NCBI RefSeq assembly: GCF_036014175.1
Contig: NZ_CP107917.1
Span: forward strand, 8,990,001-9,054,000
DNA from: Streptomyces sp. NBC_00443
Lineage (GTDB): Bacteria; Actinomycetota; Actinomycetes; Streptomycetales; Streptomycetaceae
Direction of reading: 5' to 3'
Length of the DNA: 64,000 nucleotides
This document shows, piece after piece, positions 20,779-29,318 of this stretch; positions within the stretch are counted from its first letter, which is position 1, and every line of letters begins with the position of its first letter. The notes under the pieces are model-generated. The model searched no databases. It had not been told where the DNA came from and saw only the letters and a list, made by a program, of their open reading frames with translations. The translations under genes and the position numbers were made by a program.

Positions 20779-21377
20779 GGCGTGAGGGTCCTTTCCAGGA
20801 TGCTGCGCAGCTCCGCCAGGAAGGCCTCACTGCTCAGGTCGGCGTCGTCCTCGTCGGTCATGGTCCGCAAGGACAGGGTGAAGGACTGGACGATCAGCAG
20901 CAGGGCCCGTGCCTGCCGTTCGACATGGCCGGCGCGTACCGACCCGTCGGCGTGGCCTTCGCGCAGGCCGTCGGCCAGCAGGGCGAGAAGGGCCTGCTGG
21001 CTCGCGCCGCGGCGGTCGAGGACGTAGGGGAGCAGCAGTTCCGGATCGACGTCGACGATCTTCCGGAAGAGCGGATGGGCGCGGAAGGCCCCCACTCCGG
21101 TCACCAGCCCGTCGACGATCAGACCGCGCGCGCTCGTACCACCGGGCTGCCGTTCGGGCATGGCTGCCGTGGCCACCGCGACCCACTCCCGGGTCATGAG
21201 GTCGCCCACCAGGGAGCGCACATCGGGCCACCGTCTGTACAGCGTCATCCGGGAGACACCCGCGCGGCGGGCCACGTCGGTCAGCGTCGTACGGCGGACT
21301 CCGACGGCCAGGACGCAGTCGCGTACCGCGTCGAGCACCGCGTCGCTGTCCGAGTGGTTGTGACGAATAGGCGTCAT
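20775..21377 (-). CDS. TetR-family regulator of the glycerolipid module
   Basis: This 200-residue protein has an N-terminal HTH (TTLTDVARRAGVSRMTLYRRWPDVRSLV, about residues 30-57) and a C-terminal ligand/dimer domain. It is divergent from the alkyl-DHAP-synthase-like gene 74 bases away and overlaps the start of glpD downstream. That position suggests it represses both. Candidate operators in the intergenic region are described separately. Confidence 0.92.
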
Positions 21378-21392
21378 GTGTCACAGTGTAAC
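21361..21392. promoter_or_regulatory. Candidate TetR operator(s) between divergent genes
   Basis: Two palindromic signals overlap the TetR start region: the exact inverted repeat TGACG-N6-CGTCA (21361-21376) and the imperfect palindrome GTGTCACAGTGTAAC (21378-21392), whose TGT/ACA spacing resembles known TetR operators. Binding here would shut both divergent genes. Confidence 0.45.
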
Positions 21393-21451
21393 GCCTGCGG
21401 GGCCGTCCGGGACACGGCATCGCTCGAATCGACCGGTGAGGACAACAGCCA

Positions 21452-23050
21452 ATGGACATGCTGTGGAGTGGCTGGGGCGACCCGGCCAAGGCGGCGCCGC
21501 TGCCCGAGACCGTGACCGGGCTGCTGCGCGACTGGCTCGGCGTCAAGCCGCGCACCGCCGAGCCGGTCGCCCTGGCGGACATCGCCGTACCCGAGCCGGG
21601 ACTCGAACCCGTCGCACTCCAGGCCCTGTCCGCCGCGGTCGGCGGCGAAGAGCACGTCCGCACCGACGCGGAGAGCCGCATCCGGCACACGCGCGGCAAG
21701 TCCACCCCCGATCTGATCCGGATGCGTGAGGGCGAGGTCGACGACATCCCCGCGGCCGTCGTACTCCCCGCCGGCCACGACGACGTGCTCGCGGCCTTGC
21801 GCGCCTGCGCCGAACACGGCCTGGCCGTCGTCCCGTTCGGCGGTGGTACGTCCGTCGTCGGCGGCCTGGCCCCCGCCCGCCGCGGCCCCTTCGTCGCCCT
21901 GGACCTGCGCCGCATGGACCAGTTGCTCGCCCTCGACCCGGTCTCCCGCACCGCCACCCTGCAGCCCGGACTGCGCGCGCCGCACGCCGAGGCGCTGCTG
22001 GCCGAACACGGCTTCACGCTCGGCCACTTCCCCCAGTCCTTCGAGTGGGCCACCATCGGCGGCTTCGCAGCCGCCCGCTCCAGCGGCCAGGCGTCCGCCG
22101 GCTACGGCCGCTTCGACGAGATGGTCCTGGGCCTGACCGTCGCCACCCCCGAGGGCACCCTCGACACGGGCCGCGCGCCCCGCTCGGCGGCCGGCCCCGA
22201 CCTGCGGCAGCTCGTGCTCGGCTCGGAGGGCGCGTTCGGCGTCATCACGTCCGTCACCCTGCGGATCCGTCCCGTACCCGCCACCCGCGTGTACGAGGGC
22301 TGGCGCTTCGACTCCTTCGAGGCGGGCGCCGCCGCGCTGCGCCGCCTCGCCCAGGACGGCCCGCGCCCGACGGTCCTGCGGCTGTCCGACGAGACCGAGA
22401 CGCTGATCGGCCTCGCCCAGCCCGACGCCATAGGTGCCGCCGTCGACGGGCAGCAGTCCCAGGGATGCACGGCGATCGCCGGCTACGAAGGCACCGGCGA
22501 GGACACGACGTACTGCAGGGAGCGTGCGTCGGCCGTCCTCCGGGACTGCGGCGGAACCCCGCTGGGTGAGGAACCCGGACAGCGCTGGATGCACGGCCGT
22601 TACTCGGCGCCGTATCTGCGGGACTCCCTGCTGGACGCCGGCGCGTTCGTCGAGACACTGGAGACGGCGACCTTCTGGTCCCGCGTGCCCGAGCTGTACG
22701 CCTCCGTCCGCGACGCCCTGTCCACCACGCTCACCGAGGCCGGCACTCCACCCCTGGTCATGTGCCACATCTCCCACGTCTACGAGAACGGCGCCTCGCT
22801 GTACTTCACCGTCGTCTCGGCGCAGGGCGACGAGCCGGTGGTGCACTGGGAGAAGGCCAAGCACGCCGCCAACGAAGCGATCCTCGCCGCGGGCGGCACC
22901 ATCAGCCACCACCACGGCGTGGGCATCGACCACCGCGACTGGTACGTCCGCGAGGCGGGGCCCCTCGGTATCGAGGCGCTCCAGGCGGTGAAGCGCCGAC
23001 TGGACCCGCAGGGCCTGCTCAACCCCGGGGTCCTCCTCCCCCTCGACTGA
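21452..23050 (+). CDS. FAD-binding oxidase of the alkyldihydroxyacetonephosphate synthase (AGPS) type
   Basis: This 532-residue protein starts at ATG 21452 (MDMLWSGWGDPAKAAPLPE). In eukaryotes AGPS exchanges the acyl chain of acyl-DHAP for a fatty alcohol, forming the ether bond of ether lipids; bacterial relatives are less studied. Seen: FAD P-loop VVPFGGGTSVVGG (about residues 127-139), FPQSFEWATIGGFAAARSSGQ, GSEGAFGVIT, YENGASLYFT and the triple-histidine motif ISHHHGVG near residue 490, all hallmarks of AGPS rather than of general D-lactate or glycolate oxidases. With glpD and a diacylglycerol-kinase-like gene on either side, a role in glycerol ether lipid synthesis is reasonable. The exact reaction is inferred. 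Confidence 0.85.
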   Translation: MDMLWSGWGDPAKAAPLPETVTGLLRDWLGVKPRTAEPVALADIAVPEPGLEPVALQALSAAVGGEEHVRTDAESRIRHTRGKSTPDLIRMREGEVDDIPAAVVLPAGHDDVLAALRACAEHGLAVVPFGGGTSVVGGLAPARRGPFVALDLRRMDQLLALDPVSRTATLQPGLRAPHAEALLAEHGFTLGHFPQSFEWATIGGFAAARSSGQASAGYGRFDEMVLGLTVATPEGTLDTGRAPRSAAGPDLRQLVLGSEGAFGVITSVTLRIRPVPATRVYEGWRFDSFEAGAAALRRLAQDGPRPTVLRLSDETETLIGLAQPDAIGAAVDGQQSQGCTAIAGYEGTGEDTTYCRERASAVLRDCGGTPLGEEPGQRWMHGRYSAPYLRDSLLDAGAFVETLETATFWSRVPELYASVRDALSTTLTEAGTPPLVMCHISHVYENGASLYFTVVSAQGDEPVVHWEKAKHAANEAILAAGGTISHHHGVGIDHRDWYVREAGPLGIEALQAVKRRLDPQGLLNPGVLLPLD

Positions 23051-23070
23051 CCCCGTCCGCACCACGTCAT

Positions 23071-23138
23071 CCCCCGGGCCCCCGGGCCCCGGGCCCCCGG
23101 GCCCCCGGGCCCCCGGGCCCCCGGGCCCCCGCGGGTCC
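23071..23138. repeat. GC-only tandem repeat, about eight copies of CCCCCGGG
   Basis: A block of only C and G consists of about eight units of CCCCCGGG; one unit has lost a C, and the end is degenerate. It lies in the 165-base gap between the AGPS-like gene and the lipid kinase. It can fold into nested hairpins, and its G runs could form quadruplexes on either strand. It may attenuate transcription between the two genes. Confidence 0.9.
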
Positions 23139-23214
23139 CGGGTCCCCCGCTCATCCACCACCTCCTCCGCCCGCCTCCGGCAGCACCCTCCCGTCGGCCC
23201 GAAAGGCACCCCCG

Positions 23215-24096
23215 ATGCGACAGTTCACCGCCATCGTCAACCCCACGGCGGGCGGATCCGCCTCAGCTGCCGCACTGCTGAGCGTGGCCAGGCCGCTGCG
23301 GGAGGCCGGGGCCGACCTGGAAACCGAGTACAGCCGCAGCCTGGCCCACGCGCAGGAACTGGCCCGTGACGCCGGGGAGCGGGGCCGGGTCGTGCTCGCC
23401 GTCGGCGGCGACGGTATCGCCGGCGGTGTCGGCGGGGCCCTCAGCGGCACCGACGCCCTGCTCGGCCTGGTCCCCGCCGGCCGCGGCAACGACTTCGCCC
23501 GGGCGCTGAACCTGCCCACCGAGCCCGCCGCCCTCGCCGAGGTACTGCTCCACCACGAACCCCGGCAGGTCGACACCATCGAGGTTGAGTCGGCCGTACA
23601 CGACCGTACGGTGGTGCTCGGCAGCGTGTACGCCGGCGTCGACGCCCTGGCCAACCGCCACGCCAACGAGGCCACACTGCTGCGCGGCTCGGCCTCCTAC
23701 TACGCGGGCGGCCTGCGCGCCGTCACCACCTGGCGCCCCGCGCGCTACCGCGTCACCGTCGACGGCCAGGAACATCTGCACACCGGCTACACGGTCGTGG
23801 CCGCCAATTCCGGCTACTACGGATCCGGCCGCCTGATCGCCCCCGACGCCCGCGTGGACGACGGTCTGCTGGACGTCGTGATGATCCGCGAGGCGCCGCG
23901 CCGGCTGTTCTTCGCCCTGATGAACGAGCTCAAGACCGGCGCCCACGTTCATCGCCCCCAGGTGCAGATCCTGCGGGGCAGGGAGATCCGTATCGCGGCC
24001 GACCGCGAGGTGCCCTACGGCGCGGACGGCGAGGTGGAGGCCACCCTGCCGGTCACGGTCAGGGTTCTGCCGGGAGCACTGCGCGTCCTGTGCTGA
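23215..24096 (+). CDS. Diacylglycerol/lipid kinase, YegS-DagK family
   Basis: This 293-residue protein phosphorylates diacylglycerol or a related lipid with ATP, recycling it towards phosphatidate. It has IVNPTAGGSAS (residues 6-16), the nucleotide motif AVGGDGIAGGVGGAL, PAGRGNDFARAL and the later GRLIAPDARVDDGLLDVVMI, all family signatures. The catalytic-loop sequence is typical except that GGDGT is GGDGI here. The start at ATG 23215 is the family start. It follows the AGPS-like gene in the same direction with a repeat-filled gap and probably belongs to the same lipid module. Confidence 0.92.
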   Translation: MRQFTAIVNPTAGGSASAAALLSVARPLREAGADLETEYSRSLAHAQELARDAGERGRVVLAVGGDGIAGGVGGALSGTDALLGLVPAGRGNDFARALNLPTEPAALAEVLLHHEPRQVDTIEVESAVHDRTVVLGSVYAGVDALANRHANEATLLRGSASYYAGGLRAVTTWRPARYRVTVDGQEHLHTGYTVVAANSGYYGSGRLIAPDARVDDGLLDVVMIREAPRRLFFALMNELKTGAHVHRPQVQILRGREIRIAADREVPYGADGEVEATLPVTVRVLPGALRVLC

Positions 24097-24118
24097 GGCC
24101 GGGCCCCGGGTGTTTCCC

Positions 24119-24147
24119 GGGCGGCCGAGTCGGACGACCGGCCGCCC
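24119..24147 (+). terminator. Terminator hairpin after lipid kinase
   Basis: Perfect 9-bp stem GGGCGGCCG / CGGCCGCCC with an 11-base loop, preceded by a second small hairpin CCCGGG-N5-CCCGGG (24105-24121). It lies 23 bases after the kinase stop. Confidence 0.7.
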
Positions 24148-24199
24148 GCCGTGACCGAGTCATGTCGTCCGTGCGTGGCATGCGCTACCCGCAGGTCAT

Positions 24200-24300
24200 A
24201 CGCCCCTCGCGGGGCACGCGCCGCTGGCAGACAATGCGCTTTCCGCGGGACACGCGCCGTCAGCAGACAAAATGTGCTTTCCGCGGAGCACGCGCCGTCA
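24200..24300. repeat. Three imperfect 36-38 bp tandem repeats
   Basis: The core CACGCGCCG recurs at 24215, 24251 and 24289, each preceded by a CCGCGG-like palindrome or its variant and followed by a GCAGACAA-like word. No gene is apparent in 24148-24364. The copies are too few and too diverged for a CRISPR array. The region looks like a decayed set of small hairpins of unknown purpose. Confidence 0.6.
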
Positions 24301-24364
24301 TCCGCTGCCCAGCCCTCCGCGGGGCGGGCACCGCCCGTAAGGCAATTGCCCCACGCACCACAGG

Positions 24365-24727
24365 TCATCCGCCGTCCACGGGCATCCGCGGGCGCGCCGT
24401 GAGCTGCTCCGGGGCGGGGGTGTGGCCGGCCTCGGCCTGGATGAGCAGCGAGAGCAGTTCGGCCACCGGCAGTCCGGCCTCGGCGGGGTGCCGCAGCACC
24501 TTGTCAGCCTCGACCCGGTAGGTGTTGGAGCGCCCCTCGCGGGTGTGGGACAGATAGCCGTCCTGCTCCAGGTCGGCAATGATCTTCTGCACAGCGCGCT
24601 CGGTGAGTCGGCAGTGCGCGGCAATGTTCCGGATCCGCACGTTCGGGTTGTCGGCGATGGCCGCGAGGACGCGGGCATGGTTCGTCAGAAACGTCCATCC
24701 GGTGTGCGGCTCAGGGACTCCATCCAT
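24365..24727 (-). CDS. Winged-helix (MarR-like) transcriptional regulator
   Basis: This 120-residue protein starts at ATG 24727 (MDGVPEPHTGWTFLTNHARVLAAI); the frame extends 15 codons further but into the AT-rich promoter region. The helix-turn-helix is IRNIAAHCRLTERAVQKIIADLEQDGYL, followed by the wing SHTREGRSNTYRV. Small stand-alone wHTH proteins of this kind are common in Streptomyces and their ligands are unknown. It is divergent from the STAS-ANTAR gene; the 130-base intergenic region contains direct repeats of the form GAATACA / AATACAC near 24755-24768 that could be its operator. Confidence 0.85.
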   Translation of the reverse strand: MDGVPEPHTGWTFLTNHARVLAAIADNPNVRIRNIAAHCRLTERAVQKIIADLEQDGYLSHTREGRSNTYRVEADKVLRHPAEAGLPVAELLSLLIQAEAGHTPAPEQLTARPRMPVDGG

Positions 24728-24857
24728 GCCCCAAGAGTAGGGCTGGTTGTTCACGAATACAAATACACGCACTCAATTTCATGTATCTGTTGACGTGTTC
24801 CATGGTTCGGGTTCACTCTTGTAGCGAGACGGGGGAGTACCTGAGAGAGAGGCGGTC

Positions 24858-25619
24858 ATGCCCGAGCTCGCGTCCTCTGCGCAGCCCTCTGACTGGGGCG
24901 CTGCCGACTTTGCGAAGTACGACGGCGAACCGGCGGCGACTTCGTCGTGGCCGCTGGTCACCACCGTCCGCGCGGACGGTGACAGGGCCATGGTGAAGGT
25001 CTCCGGAGAGCTCGACCTCGACAGCAGCGAGCGACTCCAGAGCGTCCTGCGCGAAGCCCTGAACCGCTCGGTCCGCGGCATCGACCTGCATCTGGAGGGC
25101 GTCACCTTCTGCGACTGCTCCATCCTCAACACGCTGCTCAACATGCGCCGCCTAGCCCTGGAGCAGGGCAAGACGGTCGCGATCCACACAACCAGTAGGA
25201 CAGTCGACCGCCTGCTCTCCCTGACCGGCACGCACTCGCTGTTCGGCCGGCTCGACGCGGATGGGTACGCGGACGGGCACCCGGTCGGGCATGCCGCGGT
25301 CGATGGGCACGCCCAGGACCCGGAGGCGCCCGAGGGTGCCCATCACGATCTGCGGATAGAGGTCGCCCAACTGCGCCGGGCGATGCAGACCCGGCCCACC
25401 ATCGACCTGGCCCGCGGAATCCTGATGGCCTCGTTCAGCCTGAGTTCCGAGGAGGCCTGGACGGTACTGGTCACGGCTTCCCAGAACACCAACACCAAAC
25501 TGCATTCCTTGGCCGGTGACCTCGTCACCGCGGTCAAGGGCGATGCGCTGTCCGAAGAGGTGCAGGAACATCTGTCGGCCGCGGTCGCCAGGGTCAACGC
25601 CGTCATCCCCGAGCGCTGA
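24858..25619 (+). CDS. STAS-ANTAR fusion protein (anti-sigma antagonist domain plus RNA-binding antiterminator domain)
   Basis: The 253 residues form two domains. STAS (about 30-135): VRADGDRAMVKVSGELDLDSSERL, then VTFCDCSILNTLLNMRR, where the serine is the position that anti-sigma kinases phosphorylate. After a His/Asp-rich linker comes an ANTAR domain (about 170-235): LRRAMQTRPTIDLARGILMASF and SSEEAWTVLVTASQNTNTKL, which binds paired RNA hairpins to prevent termination. The fusion implies that partner switching with an RsbW-like kinase is linked to RNA antitermination, since ANTAR activity usually requires dimerisation driven by a sensor domain. ATG 24858 follows GAGAGAGG. It is probably a single gene, with a 60-base gap to the next. 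Confidence 0.9.
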   Translation: MPELASSAQPSDWGAADFAKYDGEPAATSSWPLVTTVRADGDRAMVKVSGELDLDSSERLQSVLREALNRSVRGIDLHLEGVTFCDCSILNTLLNMRRLALEQGKTVAIHTTSRTVDRLLSLTGTHSLFGRLDADGYADGHPVGHAAVDGHAQDPEAPEGAHHDLRIEVAQLRRAMQTRPTIDLARGILMASFSLSSEEAWTVLVTASQNTNTKLHSLAGDLVTAVKGDALSEEVQEHLSAAVARVNAVIPER

Positions 25620-25678
25620 GGGCAACACTCCGCACGTCGGGGTTGCGCCGCGAACGGGCACCCCGGCAGGGTTCGGAT

Positions 25679-26131
25679 GTGCCCACCTTGCTGATCGTGC
25701 ATCACACACCCTCGCCCAACTGCCAGGCCATGCTCGAAGCCCTCATCTCCGGTGCCACGGCGCCGGAGATCGAGAACGTCGAGGTCGTGCGCCGGCCGGC
25801 ACTGTCGGCCACGGCCTCCGACGTGCTGGCCGCCGACGGCTACCTCCTCGCCACCCCCGCGAACCTCGGCTACATCTCCGGAGCCCTCAAGCATTTCTTC
25901 GACCAGGTCTACTACCCCTGCCTGGACGCGACCCAGGGGCGGCCCTTCGGCTACTACGTGCACGGCGGCAGCGACGTCACCGGGGCGGTACGGGCGATCG
26001 ACTCGATCACGACGGGCCTGGGCTGGCGCCGGGCGGCGAATCCGGTGACCGTCACGGGCGAGCCCACCAAGGCGGACACCGAGGCCTGCTGGGAGCTCGG
26101 GGCCACGCTCGCCGCCGGACTGATGGGCTGA
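25679..26131 (+). CDS. Flavodoxin-like / NAD(P)H-dependent FMN reductase-fold protein
   Basis: This 150-residue protein starts at GTG 25679 behind AGGG (VPTLLIVHHTPSPNCQAM). The flavodoxin fold is marked by the phosphate loop HTPSPNCQ, the second strand and loop LLATPANLGYISGALKHFFDQVYYP and HGGSDVTGAVRAIDSI. Such proteins bind FMN and use NAD(P)H for small electron transfers; a physiological partner is not evident. The weak inverted repeat AACACCC / GGGTGTT (26152-26176) may end its transcript. Confidence 0.82.
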   Translation: MPTLLIVHHTPSPNCQAMLEALISGATAPEIENVEVVRRPALSATASDVLAADGYLLATPANLGYISGALKHFFDQVYYPCLDATQGRPFGYYVHGGSDVTGAVRAIDSITTGLGWRRAANPVTVTGEPTKADTEACWELGATLAAGLMG

Positions 26132-26297
26132 CCTGGACGGCAGTGTCTCCCAACACCCCACACTGACCAGGGTGTTTACCTGCGTTGTGAGAAACTTCTG
26201 TGAATCCGTGAGTCGTTTGAACACAACGCGGCCCGTCTCCGTATTGGACCGGGGGATTTTCATGCCCTGACCGATCACGAGGCGTAGGAGTACTTCC

Positions 26298-28348
26298 TTG
26301 GGACGCAGCACGCGAAGACGCCCCACGGGCGCACGGCGCGCGACTTTGCAGCGGTCGCGCTGATGTTGGGCGGCGGCGGCCTGGTCGCGGCCAACGTCTA
26401 TGCCTCGGCCACCGAGGACGGCGGAGCGGATCCCGCCCGGACGCTCTCCACCCCGGCCGGCACGATCGACTGCCCGGATGTCGGCAGCGAACTGACGGAC
26501 GTGCCGGACGGAGCGCGGGAGGACGTCGCGAAGGAACTCGCGCTCCTCGACCAGCAGATAGCCGAGGCCTACCAGCGGCTGCAGGAGTCGGCTCAGGCCA
26601 TCCAGCAGGACGCGGGCTTCGCCGACAGCGCGATCATGAATCCGCTCAAGGACAAGCGGGCCGCGACGATCGAGCGGATCGCCGTCGCCGTCGACCGCGT
26701 GGGAGACCGGCCCGAAGGCCTGGACTCCCTCGCCGCCTGCACCCTGCGCGCCGCCGACAACGGCACCGGTGAGGACGGCAACGGCGGCGACCAGGAGCAG
26801 GGCGGCGACAACCAGGACGGCGCGGACCAGGGCAACGAGCAGCCCGGGAACGGCGACCAGGCGGGCAACGGTGGCCAGGCGGGCAACGGCCCGGTCGCCG
26901 CGGACTACGTGGACATCAAGTCCGTTCAGCCCAACGTGTCCGGCCCGGCCCAGCAGAAGGGAGCCTCCCGGGGCACCTTCGCCACCAGCTGCGGCGTCAA
27001 CGAGAATGGCCTGTTCAACTCCGACAACGTCATCGTGGCCCCCGGCGTCTCCAACGGCGCCCACCACTTCCACGACTACATCGGCAACCAGTCCAACGAC
27101 GCCTTCGCGAGCGACGAGGACCTGGCGAACGCCGAGACGAGCTGTGTCGACCAGGGCGACAAGTCCACGTACTACTGGCCCGTGATCCGGCTCCAGAACG
27201 GCAGCCAGGAACAGGACGCCAACTCGCCCGGCGGTGGCATCGAGGGCAACGCCGGCGAGATCGTCACTCCCAAGGCAGTGACGCTGGACTTCGTGGGCAA
27301 CCCCCGCAGCAAGGTCGCCGAGATGCCGCGCCTGCTGCGCATCATCACCGGTGATGCCAAGGCCTTCGTCAACGGCACCGCCAACGCCAACGCCTCCTGG
27401 AGCTGCACCGGGTTCGAGGACCGTCAGCTGAAGGACAAGTACCCGCTGTGCCCGCAGGGCAGTGACGTGGTGCGCACGTTCAAGTTCCAGAGCTGCTGGG
27501 ACGGACAGAACATCGACAGCGCCAACCACCGCACCCACGTGGCGTTCGCGGCGGCCGACGGCAGCTGCGCGAACGGGTTCAAGGCCATCCCGCAGCTGGT
27601 GCAGCGGATCGTGTACGACGTCGACGCGCCCAGCCTCCAGGACGGCGGGAAGACAACCCCGCTGTTCGCGGTGGACTCCTTCCCCGAGCAGCTGCACAAG
27701 CCGGTCACCGACCACGGCGACTTCATCAACGTCTTCAGCGAGGACCTGATGGGCGAGATGGTCGACTGCATCAACGAGGGCCGCGAGTGCGGCGCCGGAG
27801 CGGGCGACGGCGGTGAACCGGGCGGCGAGGAGCCGACCGAGGAACCGACGCAGGCTCCCAGCACCCCGCCGGCGGGCGGGAACGACGACCCCGGCAACGA
27901 CAAGCCGGAGCCCGGCGACGACGGGGACAAGCCGACCGACGCGCCGGCGACCGAGGACCCCGCGACCGACGAGCCCGCCACGCAGGAGCCCGCGACGGAG
28001 AAGCCTGCGACGGACGAGCCTGCGACGCAGGAGCCCGCGACCGAACCGGCGGAGGAAGACGGCAAGCCCACGCTGTCGAGCACGGTGGCGCCCAAGGCCG
28101 ACGGCACTCCCACGGCGAACGAGGCCGAGGGCGGCCAGTCACAGGGCGGCTCGGGAAGCACACCCGCGCAGACCCAGCCCGCCGCGGTCGGCGACGACTC
28201 CGGCGGTGGTTCCGGGACGGAGCCGCAAGCGGTCGGGAATGGTGACCTGGCGGAGACGGGCACGTCGCTGTGGCCCGCCGCGGCCGGCGCCGTGCTCCTG
28301 ATGGGCGGCTTCCTGCTGCTCATGCGCACGAGGCGCCGCGCCGAGTGA
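26298..28348 (+). CDS. DUF1996 cell-surface protein with LAETG sorting signal (frameshifted start)
   Basis: The corrected protein begins at TTG 26298, seven bases after GGAG, as LGRSTRRRPTGARRAT, and then reaches AAVALMLGGGGLVAANVYASA in the next frame. One T missing from 26345-26347 explains the split; without it the basic part of the signal peptide is lost and only ATG 26363 remains. The ~680-residue product has an exported N-terminal region, a Gly/Asn/Asp linker, a DUF1996 domain (about 27000-27760; GAHHFHDYIGN, DSANHRTHVAF and several paired cysteines), a Pro/Thr/Glu repeat stalk (PATxEPAT units, about 27940-28050) and LAETG followed by a membrane helix and RTRRRAE. That ending is a class-E-like sortase signal, so the protein is probably attached to peptidoglycan. 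DUF1996 function is not established. Confidence 0.85.
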
Positions 28349-28397
28349 AGGTGCGGACAGACACCCCGTAACGGCGTCCGACGCCGATACGTTCCAG

Positions 28398-28428
28398 GGG
28401 CCCGGACCGGTCATCCCGGTCCGGGCCC
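28398..28428. terminator. Strong bidirectional terminator hairpin
   Basis: A perfect 13-bp stem (GGGCCCGGACCGG / CCGGTCCGGGCCC) with loop TCATC, between the convergent DUF1996 and YqjF-like genes. Confidence 0.8.
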
Positions 28429-28485
28429 TCTGGGCTTTGCGGCTCGCAGCTCCGTCCAGGGAGTGCCGCTGCCGTCATCCGCCGA

Positions 28486-29247
28486 TCATGGCGTGGGGAT
28501 GCCCGCCGGCCGCGCCGGGCGGCCCAGACGGACCGGTACGCCGGGGGAGTACAGGACGCTGACCGGGGCGGTGCTCGGCGCGGACAGCCCTGCCGCGGTG
28601 ATCAGGTTCTCCTCGCAGGTGACCAGCTCGGCACGGTACAGCGGCCACCGAGGGTGGTGGTTGGGCAGATACGCCACCGGCTCGGGACCGCCGAAGAAGG
28701 CGTTGTGCATACCCCAGCGCGCGGTGAGGAAGTGCTCCAGCTCGGTGGGCTCCTCGATGCGCTCACCGGTGCGTACGGTGATCCGGCTGGACGCGCCGCG
28801 CGGCCCTGGCCAGCGACGGGAGCTGGTGTACGTGACCGTGTCGCCGACCGAACGCACGGCCATCCGGGACCACAGATACGGCAACCGGAACCCGACCCGC
28901 CCCATCACCACCGGAATCAGCCGGGAGGCGTCCATCGACCGGAACACGACGCCGCGGCGCCCGTGTGCGTCCACCGAGTACAGGCGCACGTTGGTCTCGG
29001 GAAACGTCCCGAGATACGGCACCCCGGGCAGCCGCAGCCAGCCGACCCGATGCATCCGGAAGGCGACGAGCCCGACGTACGTGACCCCGTCATGCGTGTC
29101 CGCGACGGTACCCCTCGGCAGCAGGCCCGCCACGACATCCGGCTCCACGGCCCAGTGGATGAAGGCGAGGTCGAGCCACTGCTGGGTCAGCAGCGGGGTG
29201 TGTATGTGGGCGGGGGCATCAGGGGTGACAGGAGACGGTTTCGGCAC
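28486..29247 (-). CDS. YqjF-family protein (DUF2071)
   Basis: This 253-residue protein starts at GTG 29247. Typical family features are TQQWLDLAFIHWAVEPDVVAGLLPRGT, then YVGLVAFRMHRVGWLRLPGVPYLGTFPETNVRLY, and near the end PVSVLYSPGV. DUF2071 proteins share an acetoacetate-decarboxylase-like fold; no catalytic lysine can be assigned here. The function is unknown. It reads towards the DUF1996 gene, separated by a strong terminator, and its start lies about 70 bases from the stop of the TetR gene in the same direction. Confidence 0.87.
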   Translation of the reverse strand: MPKPSPVTPDAPAHIHTPLLTQQWLDLAFIHWAVEPDVVAGLLPRGTVADTHDGVTYVGLVAFRMHRVGWLRLPGVPYLGTFPETNVRLYSVDAHGRRGVVFRSMDASRLIPVVMGRVGFRLPYLWSRMAVRSVGDTVTYTSSRRWPGPRGASSRITVRTGERIEEPTELEHFLTARWGMHNAFFGGPEPVAYLPNHHPRWPLYRAELVTCEENLITAAGLSAPSTAPVSVLYSPGVPVRLGRPARPAGIPTP

Positions 29248-29318
29248 ACAGCCAGGATGTCAGAGTCGCACTCCGACGCCGCAGGCACTGCCGGATCCAG
29301 CGCGCCGGACGCCGTCCG

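Noticed and set aside
24200..24300. CRISPR array
   Set aside because: Only three units, repeats diverged, no constant repeat with variable spacer, no cas genes.
25343..27715. Long minus-strand frame opposite the STAS-ANTAR and DUF1996 genes
   Set aside because: It crosses two well-supported plus-strand genes and an intergenic region; a shadow of their codon bias.
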